Below, in pieces: positions 12,801-23,290 of a DNA stretch of 64,000 nt. The notes under the pieces are model-generated. The model saw only the letters and a list, made by a program, of their open reading frames with translations, made no database searches and was not told the origin of the DNA. The stretch is from Liolophura sinensis. Lineage: Eukaryota; Mollusca; Polyplacophora; Chitonida; Chitonidae. The stretch's first letter is position 1, and each line of letters opens with the position of its first letter. Both the position numbers and the translations under genes were made by a program. The stretch lies in assembly GCF_032854445.1 (NCBI RefSeq), contig NC_088297.1, positions 3,779,991 through 3,843,990 on the forward strand, given 5' to 3'.

Positions 12801-13589
12801 TACATGTAAGTTTCCATCCCACAAGAGATATTTTATGGTATTTATATGCCTCTGAAACTGTATTTTAGGGGACAACATTTTAACTCATTTGCTGAAATTT
12901 ACATTTAGGATATAATCCTTAAATGTTCCAAAACAAACCCTCAAACACCTGTGTAAGATCAGCACTACTTTTGGCTTGATGACAAAATAATCGTAGTTGG
13001 GGATGGAATTTAGGTCAAATACTTGTATACTTTACACCCTGTAGATGTTGGACATATTTTAGTGGTTATAAGCAAATCATCGGAACTTGACCTACTTTCT
13101 GTATGTCAACTGCTGTTGCAGGTATATATACATATACGTCATACCTGTCCATCATCACAGTGCACAGGTGATCGGGGTAAGACCTTAACAGTATAACCAC
13201 TTGTAAAGGTGACAAAATGCACCCCATATCCCAAGTTTAAAGGTGAAACTAAATCACCATATTATTCACAAATTCTGAATGCTATATACATTCACTATTA
13301 TGCATGTACTTACACTACAGATACTGTATTATACAGGTAATGGCAGATGTACATAAATTATGCAAATTACCACCTACTCTGCACACCTATCAGACACAAT
13401 ATACACCATCGCACAGTACATTTATTGTGCTTTGTGATTTACGTAATACTCAGGATGGGCACAAGGCACCCGATTAATTACAACAACATTTGTTTTTTTT
13501 TTTTTCGTTTTGTTTAAGCTCCATTCATATTATCTTTCCTGCGTATACATGTTGTCAATAATGATGAGTGTCATGAGGTCTATACAAGC
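12801..13589. other. Unassigned DNA between minisatellites
   Basis: It is an AT-rich stretch with a T-run near 13492. I see no exon or recognised repeat. Confidence 0.5.
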
Positions 13590-13803
13590 TCTGTAATTCC
13601 TCAACCGTTTCGTATGCTTGCAAAGTGTTTATTACAGCACATTTTGAAGGTATTATTCTGCGTTAACTGATAAAATTACGCTTTTTGTGAAGCCTTGAAA
13701 CTGCACAATCAAACCAATTTTCTTATGTCTCTAAAATAAAATTAAAAACGTGCATAAATTGCAATGAAATTTGCTCTTTCAAGTGCGAAAGGGTTCAGGA
13801 ATT
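13590..13803 (-). mobile_element. MITE family 1, copy 4 (full length)
   Basis: The terminal inverted repeats are TAATTCCTCAACCGTTTCG on the left and CGAAAGGGTTCAGGAATTA on the right, about 19 bp with a few mismatches. TA at both edges would fit a mariner-type TA target duplication. The 30-bp minisatellite starts immediately to the right. Confidence 0.8.
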
Positions 13804-13805
13804 AG

Positions 13806-15847
13806 GTGAAGATACATCATAGCATGAAGGGTTACATGATGACACATCATAGCATGAAGGGTTACATGATGACACATTATAACATGAAGGGTTACATGAT
13901 GACATATCATAACATGAAGGGTTACATGATGACACATTATAACATGAAGGGTTACATGATGACACATCATAGCATGAAGGGTTACACGATGACATATAAC
14001 AGGAAGGGTTACATGATGACACATCATAGCATGAAGGGTTACATGATGACACATCATAGCATGAAGGGTTACATGATGACACATTATAACATGAAGGGTT
14101 ACATGATGACATATAACATGAAGGGTTACATGATGACACATCATAACATGAAGGGTTACATGATGACACATCATAGCATGAAGGGTTACACGATGACATA
14201 TAACAGGAAGGGTTACATGATGACACATCATAGCATGAAGGTTACATGATGACACATCATAACATGAAGGGTTACATGATGACACATCATAGCATGAAGG
14301 GTTACATGATGACAAATTATAACATGAAGGTTACATGATGACACATTATAACATGAAGGTTACATGATGACACATTATAACATGAAGGGTTACATGATGA
14401 CACATCTTAACATGAAGAATTACAAGATGACACATTATGACATGAAGGGTTACATGATGACAAATTATAACATGAAGGGTTACATGATGACAAACTATAA
14501 CATGAAGGGTTACATGATTACACATTATGACATGAAGGGTTACACGATGACATAACAGGAAGGGTTACATGATGACACATTATAACATGAAGAATTACAA
14601 GATGACACATTATGACATGAAGGGTTACATGATGACAAATTATAACATGAAGGGTTACATGATGACAAACTATAACATGAAGGGTTACATGATTACACAT
14701 TATGACATGAAGGGTTACACGATGACATAACAGGAAGGGTTACATGATGACACATTATAACATGAAGAATTACAAGATGACACATTATGACATGAAGGGT
14801 TACATGATGACAAATTATGACATGAAGGGTTACATGATGACAAATTATAACAGGAAGGGTTACATGATGACACATTATAACATGAAGAATTACACGATGA
14901 CATTATAACATAAAGGGTTACACGATGACATATAACAGGAAGGGTTACATGATGACACATTATAACATGAAGAATTACATGATGACACATCATAACATGA
15001 AGGGTTACATGATGACACATCATAATTTGAAGGGTTACATGATGACACATTATAACATGAAGGGTTACATGATGACACATCTTAACATGAAGGGTTACAT
15101 GATGACACATCATAACAGGAAGGGTTACGTGATGACATCATAGCATAAAGGGTTACATGATGACACTTCATAGCATGAAAGATCACGTGATGACACATTA
15201 TAACATGAAGGGTTACACGATGACATATCAGAACATGAAGAATTACATGATGACATTATAACATGAAGGGTTAAGGCGGCCAGCATTATGGCGGGACGAA
15301 GCCGGGCTGAGCCCGGGGGAATTACATGATGACACATCATAACATGAAGGGTTACATGATGACACATTATAACATGAAGAATTACATGATGACACATTAT
15401 AACATCAAGGGTTACACGACGACACATTATAATATGAAGGGTTACGTGATGACACATTATGACATGAAGGGTTACATGATGACAAATTATAACATGAAGG
15501 GTTACAAGATGACACATTATGACATGAAGGGTTACATGATGACACATTATAACATGAAGGGTTACATGATGACACATCATAACATGAAGGGTTACATGAT
15601 GACACATTATAACATGAAGGGTTACGTGATGACACATTATAACATGAAGGGTTACATGATGACACATCATAACATGAAGGGTTACATGATGACACATTAT
15701 GACATGAAGGGTTACATGATGACACATCATAACATGAAGGGTTACATGATGACACATCATAACATGAAGGGTTACATGATGACACATCATAACATGAAGG
15801 GTTACATGATGACACATCATAACATGAAGGGTTACATGATGACACAT
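13806..15847. repeat. 2-kb minisatellite, 30-bp unit, about 68 copies
   Basis: The unit is gatgacacatcataacatg plus aagggttacat. It stays open as a decapeptide repeat (MKGYMMTHYN on plus; SSCNPSCYDV or CHHVTLHVMM on minus) for up to 279 codons. Some units are 25-29 bp, which shifts frame, so it is not selected as coding. A block of about 175 bp is repeated in tandem at about 14415-14760. Confidence 0.97.
15274..15319 (-). mobile_element. SINE A fragment inside the 30-bp array
   Basis: About 46 bp ('ggcggccagcattatggcgg' to 'gagcccggggga') match the middle of SINE A. They interrupt the array exactly between repeat units. It lacks both SINE ends, so it was probably moved here by recombination or is a deleted insertion. 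Confidence 0.75.
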
Positions 15848-17017
15848 GGTTTGATCCTGGATCTCCCTTGATATAAATATGACCTCTCTATGGATTACCT
15901 GTAAAAGTCTCTCTGAATGAGAGTGGATTAAATTGTTATCTTGCTTACCTATTAACTTACACATGTGTGCACATATACATGTATCCCTGGGTCTCTTAAT
16001 TCATGTTATTAGGAAGACGTACAGTGTAGAGCATGCAAGCACTGATCACTGTATACGAGCATGCAATCAGGTGCTCAGCAGGGCCATTAACCTAATCACA
16101 AATAATGACATGCAATTTTTCATCATGTCACCAGTACGTATAATACCAATATAAACATGAGCTTTATATGCACCTGTACATCAGACATCTATCAGCCTAG
16201 ATCATACTGGTTATCATTTAAAAAAAAAGCAGATTATCCATTGAAACAGAACAGAGACAATTGCCTCATTAATTGCACTTTGGCTTTCCTTTCAAAAAAT
16301 ACTTTGTGGGTGTAACCTGACCCTGTGAGAAAAAATACGCTCAATCAGTCGGATAAGAAAATTTTGTCAATCTTGCTAAATGAAAAAGATAGAATGCATA
16401 TTAACCTTTTTTTCAAAATCCTATTACAAAAAAATAGAGGTGTTTTTTTGGGGGGTGGGTTGGGGGTAGAGGTCACTTAGCTGTTTTACATACAATGGAG
16501 ATGTATAATTTTAATGATGGCCTCACCTGGCTCATTCTGATGAAAATAGCTTAGGAGAGATGGGGGAAAAGGAGAACTGGAAATGAGACAGCTGATTTCA
16601 AATTCTTACTAAATCTATACATAGCTCGCTTCACATCTTCATAGCCGACAATGTTAGAGCGACAATTAAGCTCCACAACCAGATAGACGTGGATGTCAAG
16701 TCAATATTATCTTAGTACATCCTGTTGCATTCTTCACCAAACTTACAAATAATGGACAGTTAACTGCTACCTCAGAGAGCAGTACATAAATAATGCAGAG
16801 CTGTATTAAAGCAAGGTCAAGGACATTTAAGTATATATACAGTTGACATCAGTCTATATTCATAATCACTCTTTTTCTCATTGGGTGAGAGGGACGCTGT
16901 TATCTTACCAAGAAACATCTTTGACCCCCTTTTAAATGGTTATTTATAGTTAATGCCATTATGACATTTATAGCTTACATACATGATGCTCTGGTTTCAT
17001 TAACCACTATGCATCTT
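15848..17017. other. Unassigned DNA
   Basis: There is no assured gene. The minus strand at about 16606-16698 reads as a protein-like run that includes IVGYEDVKRAMYRF and ends at TTTA|GTAAGA. A TGA lies upstream with no usable AG between, so I do not call it an exon. Confidence 0.4.
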
Positions 17018-17214
17018 TTTTATTTGGTTTTGTGCCTTATTCAAGAACATTTCTCTTATTTAAAACAATGACCAGCATTAGGGTGGGAGGAAACCGCAGA
17101 GAGCCCCACAACCATCTGGGGGTTGCCAATGGCCTTCCCACGTATGACCCGTGAGGAAATTAGTCTGGGCTGGACTTGAACACACAGCGACCACATTGGT
17201 GAGAGACTCCTAAA
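17018..17214 (-). mobile_element. SINE family A, diverged
   Basis: In reverse orientation it has 'agcattagggtgggaggaaa' and 'ctggacttgaacacacagcg' (B box complement), and ends at 'gtgagagactcct'. The extreme head is missing. Confidence 0.75.
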
Positions 17215-17717
17215 TGCATATGTTTATCAGCATGATAGTGGGTGTTGATTTTAATACTTAGGGTCTATAGTATACAGCTCAACCAATTCATGTTAGAAAA
17301 TCTTAAAACAAGTAATTGAGAGGAGATGGCAGTCGATCGTAAAGACAAGATTGATGCCTTTTTTCATCAATGACCACTTCACAGATGTTTACTGTGACAA
17401 ATACATTCTTCAATAAATTCAAGCCACAAATTCAAGTGACAACAACCTTACCTTAAAGACTCTCGATAAGACATGCAGTTATAACGAGGGTTGTAATGTT
17501 TATTCACAGTCATGACAGCGCTGCCTATATTTCCTTCTTGTTTACTCATTTGGCTTTTGCAAAGAGTTGGTTGCTATCACACCATAAATTAACATCAATT
17601 CACTAAATAATCCCTTGAATAATTGAGAAGTGGGTCAGCAACCAGCCAAGGCGTCAACCTTGTCCTTATCCCTCCCACTCATTTTTTTTTTTTATTCCTA
17701 TGTTTTTTTTTTTTTTT

Positions 17718-17962
17718 GATTGGTGTTTTACGCCATACTCAAGAATATTTCACTTATACGACGGCGACCAGCATTATGGTGGGTGGAAACCGGGCACAGC
17801 CCGGGGGAAACCCACAACCATCCGCAGGTAGCTGGCTGACCTTCTCACGTACGGCTGCCAGCATGAGCTGGACTTGAACTCACAGCGACCGCATTGGTGA
17901 GAGACTCCTGGGTCATTATGCTGCGCTAGCGCTTTAACCGACTGAGCCACGGAGACCCCCCT
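17718..17962 (-). mobile_element. SINE family A, full length
   Basis: It runs from the tail complement 'gattggtgttttacgccata' to the head complement 'gactgagccacggagac'. The B box complement 'ggacttgaactcacagcg' is intact. A long T-run to its left is its A-rich tail. Confidence 0.9.
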
Positions 17963-18150
17963 ATGTTTATTGTGGGAAGTAAATTAACATCACCATGAAT
18001 CTGACATCACATCCTAAACCAGGTGATCAAAATAACAGCAGAATTTCCAACTCCTGAATGGTGCCAAACAGTAAAAGCCTGTAAATTCATTATTTTAAGT
18101 CCAGGTAACTTTGGGTACCGGTACCGTAAGTAAATAGTTGATTTATTCAC

Positions 18151-18275
18151 TTGTTTGATTGGTGTTTTACACCATACTCAAGAATATTTCACTTGTACGA
18201 GGGTGGCCAGCATTATGGTGGGAGGAAACCGGCCAGAGCCCAGGGGAACCCCACGACCATCCGCAGGTTGCTGCA
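18151..18275 (-). mobile_element. SINE family A, 3' half
   Basis: It has the tail complement and the 'agcattatggtgggaggaaa' block, and ends at 'gcaggttgctg'. Confidence 0.85.
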
Positions 18276-18480
18276 TCCCGGGAAATAGTTGAAGGCTTAC
18301 ATATTCCTACATAAGTTGTGATTCAATCTATACTAGCCTCAAGACCTCCAAGTGAAAGAACCACGACGAACAAATAACACAAGAAAAACAACAGCATTAT
18401 CAACAAGTCGGCAAATACTGAAATGACATATTGCTGCTGCTGTTGTTGTTGTCTGATGGGCTAGCGCAGGTAAGGTCTTC

Positions 18481-18735
18481 AAAATTGTACTTACCGACTT
18501 TGAAGTTAAACCACGGCAGATCGAAACAAAAGTTCTCGGCACCACACTTTTCCTCAGTATGCAACCTTTCTTCGAGTGTTAAACTGTCCCGTGCATGGCT
18601 GAAAAAGGTCGCTTGTTCGATTTTACCTTCGTTCACGCGAAAACAAACACAGCATTGACTTGACACAGACAGGTGAGCGAAAAGACTGCTTGTTGACTTC
18701 CGTACGTGGCTGGCGCATGCGCACATTGCAAACAT
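18481..18735 (-). promoter_or_regulatory. CpG-rich putative promoter/first exon, gene unknown
   Basis: The segment is richer in CpG than its surroundings. It contains GCGCATGCGCAC at about 18713-18724, which matches the known NRF1 palindrome. On the minus strand an open frame (with EERLHTEEKCGAENF and DLPWFNFKVG) ends at a strong donor, AGTCG|GTAAGTAC, near 18493. This fits a 5' exon of a gene running left. I do not recognise the product and could not find its next exon, so this is tentative. Confidence 0.35.
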
Positions 18736-18739
18736 GTCC

Positions 18740-19475
18740 TCGTATATGCTGCAGGCAGAAGTGGGACGTACTTGAAACCAATTATCATTTCACACAACAC
18801 ATTTCGATTCAGTGCACGTGGGAATGCAACACAAGCCATTATTATAGCGTCGAGTTACATGTGCATGTATAGCATCCTTATATGTGCGCGCTGCATGTGT
18901 GTACAATATACGTGTAGGCACACGTTACAATTTTAGGCCAACATGTACTGATGCAGCCTATATATGTAGCCGTACACGTAGAGCTATTCTAGGGCCGGTG
19001 TGTACGTCACTATACCTATACATGCATGAAACTGAAGTATAATCGATCATTGAGGATAATAACTGACTACATGCCTTTAAAAACTTAGCAACAGCTTAGA
19101 AAACATCATAAGCTAGGATTTTGCTCATGGATTATTCTAGGACAGGTGCGCACGCTAATACTATTTAGGCAATGATGTACATACAAGAACTCTCGGGATA
19201 AAACCCTAACTGGGGTAAATTAGAAGTGGTCGTATTTCATCTGTCACTTGTAGACTAAGCATTTGTCAGCTATCTCACACTATCACTGCTCTGGTTTTAC
19301 TTTCTTTATGCTGCAGGATTTTATATTCTTCCAATGGCTACAGACAATGTAGGGCCCTATGTATTATCCTTTTGTGAGATAACAGTACGAAAAATTACCT
19401 TATCCATGGAAAAGCCACGCAACATCATGCTTGCAGCCATCATCCAGTACTTGTAGGCCCTATAGGCCTATTCTA
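18740..19475. other. Unassigned DNA with one dispersed-repeat piece
   Basis: About 19255-19325 ('cactgctctggttttacttt') resembles 22260-22325 and, in reverse complement, the repeats at 21880-22140 and 23000-23290. The rest shows nothing recognisable. Confidence 0.4.
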
Positions 19476-19570
19476 CAGCCTGGTTTCCTCCCACCATCAT
19501 GCTAGCCGTCGTTGTATAAGCGAAATATTCTTGAGTACAACGTAAAACACCAATTAAATAAATAAATAAA
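19476..19570 (+). mobile_element. SINE family A, 3' tail
   Basis: It has the 'tggtttcctcccaccatcat' block, then 'gagtacaacgtaaaacacc' and (AATA)n. Confidence 0.85.
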
Positions 19571-20259
19571 TTTATATATTCTATACAGATTCTAGCTACA
19601 TGTACCTCTATACATGTGATCATAGGGTATTCTCCTTGAATTACATGATTGCCATGAAATTAAAATCTTTATGAATTCCACAAAGTTAGTAACAGTCATT
19701 GTCTCAATTTGGAATCGCTCACAAATACATGGATGTGTTATATACCATTTTTGGGTTGAAAAATCCTTTTTTTTTTTTTGATTATGTATCGTACGTGGCT
19801 CATTAAGGTTTATTGTAATTAAGCTATTATGCTAAATTACCACATCACTCGCACTTGTCACAAAACTCATCTTCTGGTAGCCTAAATTTTTGATTCTGAA
19901 AACTGTTGATATTTGGCGTAGAGTTTTGGGGTTTCAAATACCACCTGTTGTTGCATGCATACATATTGGCATGTTGTATCTTCAATTTATCAAACGTTAA
20001 ATTTTGCAGAAATAGTAAAAATCTTCTTTACTTTTTTTTTTTTTTTTTTGAATATTCTATATAGGCGTCAAAACAGTCAATCTTATGCCAGCCATCAACC
20101 AAAATGAACGTTCCAGGTTAATAATCACCAAACACAAACCACAAAGGAACTAAGAATGTATAAAACACTAAAATTTTAAGACGGATTCGTGCAAAAAGAA
20201 GCAGTCAACGGTTTTCGATGATGTTAGATAATAGGCCTACACACGCGATGTTGCCGCAT

Positions 20260-20470
20260 GGATGAAGTCAGTAGCCAGTAAAACCAGATCAGTGACGACA
20301 GTGCGATGTAGTTTGTATATAAGACCATGGGTAGAATATTACCCGTGAAATACGCCCTCTTGTTAATTTACCACAGTTAATGTTTTACTCTATATATGTA
20401 TATCCTTAAAAACAGCAACGCATAACACCCCTTATATATATATCGCCGTGGCTTAAGCAGATTTAGGCGA
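20260..20470 (+). repeat. Local dispersed repeat family 5, copy 1
   Basis: It shares 'gtgaaatacgccctctt', the neighbouring 'taaaaccagatcagtgacga' region and a 'ggcttaagcagattta' end with 21880-22140. A diverged copy is at 23000-23290. The family appears only in 19-23.3 kb of this window. Confidence 0.5.
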
Positions 20471-20477
20471 AAAACAA

Positions 20478-20830
20478 ATGGATTATAGAATCATGTTGCA
20501 CAAATCTGTACTAATTTTTGAATGCCTGAACGAACTAACCCCAAGCTACCTATTCAGCCTGTTTACCTACACTACACCTGTCTATCAAAATAACCTTCGA
20601 TCTACAACCTCCATGAACCTCATTCTTCCTAAGCCCAGACGGAATGCCTATAAACATTCCTTTAGATATCCTGGGCTTGCATACGTGGGACAGATTTCCT
20701 GTACATGTTTTAAAAAATTCCAGAATGTCTGTCCTTTCCGAAAAATGGAAGTGTTTGTTATGTCAAAATAGGCCTCTGTGTTTATTAAGTGTAGAATTGT
20801 CCATGATGCATTACTTTGTATATACCCGGT
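20478..20830 (+). pseudogene. LINE reverse transcriptase C-terminus, frameshifted
   Basis: The frame from 20478 reads DYRIMLHKSVLIFECLNEL, TPSYLFSLF and LRSTTSMNLILPKPRRNAYKHSFRY. This matches the conserved end of non-LTR reverse transcriptases: a DYKxLLLxFKxLNGLAPxYL-like start, a LRSS-like motif, then a PKxR motif. Near 20670 the frame shifts and the next signature (LGLHTWDRFPVHVLKNS, equal to the usual xxLWNSLPxxVRxS) continues in another frame. It is therefore a dead 3' end of a CR1/jockey-like element. The group within non-LTR elements is uncertain. Confidence 0.8.
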
Positions 20831-20908
20831 GATCTCATATTTTATATCATTTTATGTCATCTATATTTTATATATAATACATACACATGTAAATAACCTT
20901 TTGTATAT
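20831..20908 (+). mobile_element. 3' UTR of the LINE fragment
   Basis: The sequence from 'ggtgatctcatattt' to 'cacatgtaaataaccttttg' also occurs at 38131-38196. In both places it is followed directly by a minus-strand SINE A. Confidence 0.75.
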
Positions 20909-21027
20909 TTATTTATTTGTTTGATTGGTGTTTTACACCGTACTCAAGAATATTTCATTTATGCGACGGCGGTTAGCATTATGGTGGTTGGAAACCGGGT
21001 AGTGCCCGGGGGAAACCCTCGACCATC
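20909..21027 (-). mobile_element. SINE family A, cut by the 76-bp array
   Basis: It has the tail complement and 'agcattatggtggttggaaa', and stops at 'ccctcgaccatc', where the 76-bp minisatellite begins. Confidence 0.85.
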
Positions 21028-21866
21028 GCGATAAACCACCGACATACATTTAATAGCTTATCAGCAGCACTGAAATCATTATCACGGTTTCTTACTTGCC
21101 AAAGCGATAAACCACCGACATACATTTAATAGCTTATCAGCAGCACTGAAATCATTATCATGGTTTCTTACTGGCCAAAGCGATAAACCACCGACATACA
21201 TTTAATAGCTTATCAGCAGCACTGAAAACAATATCATGGTTTCTTACTGGCCAAAGCGATAAACCACCGACATACATTTAATAGCTTATCAGCAGCACTA
21301 AACACATTATCATGGTTTCTTACTTGCCAAAGCGATAAACCACCGACATACATTTAATAGCTTATCAGCAGTACTGAAATCATTATCATGGTTTCTTACT
21401 TGCCAAAGCGATAAACCACCGACATACATTTAATAGCTTATCAGCAGCACTGAAATCATTATCATGGTTTCTTACTGGCCAAAGCGATAAACCACCGACA
21501 TACATTTAATAGCTTATCAGCAGCACTGAAATCATTACCACGGTTTCTTACTTACCAAAGCGATAAACCACCGACATACATTTAATAGCTTATCAGCAGC
21601 ACTGAAATCATTATCACGGTTTCTTACTTGCCAAAGCGATAAACCACCGACATACATTTAATAGCTTATCAACAGTACTGAAAACAATATCATGGTTTCT
21701 TACTTGCCAAAGCGATAAACCACCGACATACATTTAATAGCTTATCAGCAGCACTGAAATCATTATCACGGTTTCTTACTTGCCAAAGCGATAAACCACC
21801 GACATACATTTAATAGCTTATCAGCAGCACTGAAATCATTATCATGGTTTCTTATTGGCCAAAGCA
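21028..21866. repeat. 76-bp minisatellite, 11 copies
   Basis: The unit runs from gcgataaaccaccgacatac to catggtttcttacttgccaaa. Copies are nearly identical, differing mainly at 'cttgcc/ctggcc' and 'atcacgg/atcatgg', which points to recent expansion or strong homogenisation. Confidence 0.97.
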
Positions 21867-21879
21867 TAGATGCCATGCT

Positions 21880-22140
21880 TGAGCCCCTGTAACCGAGATA
21901 AACTGACAAGTGGTCGGATTTCACCGGTAATATCTGTATAACCAAAAACATACAGCACAGAGAGTAAAACCAGGGCAGCGACGAAAGTGTGAAAACTGCC
22001 AATGGTCACACCTAACCGGTGAAATACAGCCTCTTGTCAGTTTACCTGTTAGGGTTTTATTCAGACTGTTCATGTAACTGCATAAATTACAGTGGCAACT
22101 TACACGCCCCTAACACCACGACTTAAGCAGAATTAGATAT
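21880..22140 (-). repeat. Local dispersed repeat family 5, copy 2
   Basis: It shares 'gtgaaatacagcctctt', 'ttttattcagactgttcat' and 'tacacgcccc' with 23000-23290, and the 'cttaagcagaatta' end with 20260-20470. Confidence 0.55.
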
Positions 22141-22320
22141 AAAAAAAAACGCAGTGATGTTGTAATTTATTACTCCTCATGCACTGATATAAAATTACTC
22201 AAAATTCTGTATTGCCATCACATTTAACGTACAATAACATTTTATGACCCTTTTCCTCCGATCACACTGCCGTCGCTGCTCTGGTTTTACTCTCTGTGTT
22301 GTCTTTTATATTGCAGACAG

Positions 22321-22566
22321 TTAAACTATGGCTAGGGTAGACATGCATCGTGGATACAAAGAAGGAAAAACTTCATCACATTGTAATCCTGGGCCCTCAA
22401 TAAACATCAAATCAGGATTAACTCGGTACTCGGTGCCGTTGATCTCGCGCATGGGTTTGCTGATATCAAGTTTGCCTTTGGCCATTGTCATGGCACTCCT
22501 CAGAAACGTGTGCATCCGGGCGGCCATCTTGAATGCATGGGATTCAGCATTCCTGATCTTGTTTGT
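22321..22566 (-). pseudogene. Unrecognised protein-like fragment
   Basis: The minus frame reads FLRSAMTMAKGKLDISKPM and INGTEYRVNPDLMFIEGPG, with ordinary codon use and no internal stop. It looks more like a real protein than most frames here, but I cannot name a family. At its N-terminal side it runs into a degenerate tandem repeat (about 22548-22730, around 63 bp per unit, 'gacaaacaagatca' motif on minus). It could be a decayed transposase or an exon. The overlapping 147-codon plus-strand frame is hydrophobic only because of that repeat. Confidence 0.3.
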
Positions 22567-22729
22567 GTCACTCTTGTTGTTTATGGGTTGCTTGCCAGCT
22601 GTTGTGATCTTGTTTGTCTCTCTCTTGCTGATAAGGCATTGCTATTTAGCTGTGCTGATCTTGTTTGTTGCTGTCCTGCTCATCTTGTCTGCCTATCTTG
22701 TTAATAATGCCTTGCTAATTAGCACAGTA

Positions 22730-22800
22730 TATGTACTCACACCTAACGACTCCTCGTCGTCAAATGACTGAAACATTGTTAAGTGACAACATATTGTGAC
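22730..22800 (+). mobile_element. SINE C/B-type 3' end
   Basis: It has the tail motif 'cacctaacgactcctcgtcg', then 'atgactgaaacattgttaag'. This is the family 3' end without a body. Confidence 0.6.
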
Positions 22801-22999
22801 AAATCGTGTCAACTTTGGTGTCAGTGTATTTAATTTTGTTTGCTCTACACGTTTCAGTATTGCCTGTGATTGAAGCGCCCACTGGGGTCAATGGGTGTCA
22901 TGTGAAAGAGAAAAAAGAAAGGTTTATATTGAAAAAATTGTTGTTTTCTTTTTCAAAAAATAAGAGATAATTGAACATTAAAGTTTGGGAAAGTAATAA

Positions 23000-23290
23000 C
23001 TAGTCCCTTGACTGGTTCGGCTACCTCGAACAACCGACTATTCTGATCTAGTATCGTGCCAAAGACACCAGATATGACACCCTGCCCAAGCCACATTATA
23101 CTGATACAATTAAGACGTACAGCATGGAGAGTGAGACCAGAGCAGCCACGACAGTGTGATGGTTGGCAAATGGTCACACGTTGCCGCTGAAATACGGCCT
23201 CTTTCAGCTCAGTGACCTCAGTCATGGTTTTATTCTAACTGTTCATGTAAATGTATAAATAGAAGCAATTTACACGCCCCCCCTAGCAAC
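23000..23290 (-). repeat. Local dispersed repeat family 5, copy 3
   Basis: It has 'ctgaaatacggcctctt', 'ttttattctaactgttcatg' and 'caatttacacgccccc' in common with 21880-22140. The middle differs. Confidence 0.55.

Noticed and set aside
12134-12817. 227-codon minus frame and 209-codon plus frame
   Set aside because: They lie in a 21-bp minisatellite, which keeps every frame without a stop open; overlapping frames on both strands are equally long.
13806-15847. Regular 30-bp repeats as a CRISPR-like array
   Set aside because: There are no unique spacers: units are head to tail, and the genome is plainly eukaryotic.
15125-15964. 279-codon minus frame, the longest in the window
   Set aside because: It is read through the 30-bp minisatellite and includes the captured SINE piece; no splice signals or homology.
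18431-18658. 75-codon plus frame beginning with a leucine run that mimics a signal peptide
   Set aside because: The leucine run is a (CTG/TTG)n microsatellite; the minus strand has the better splice signal.
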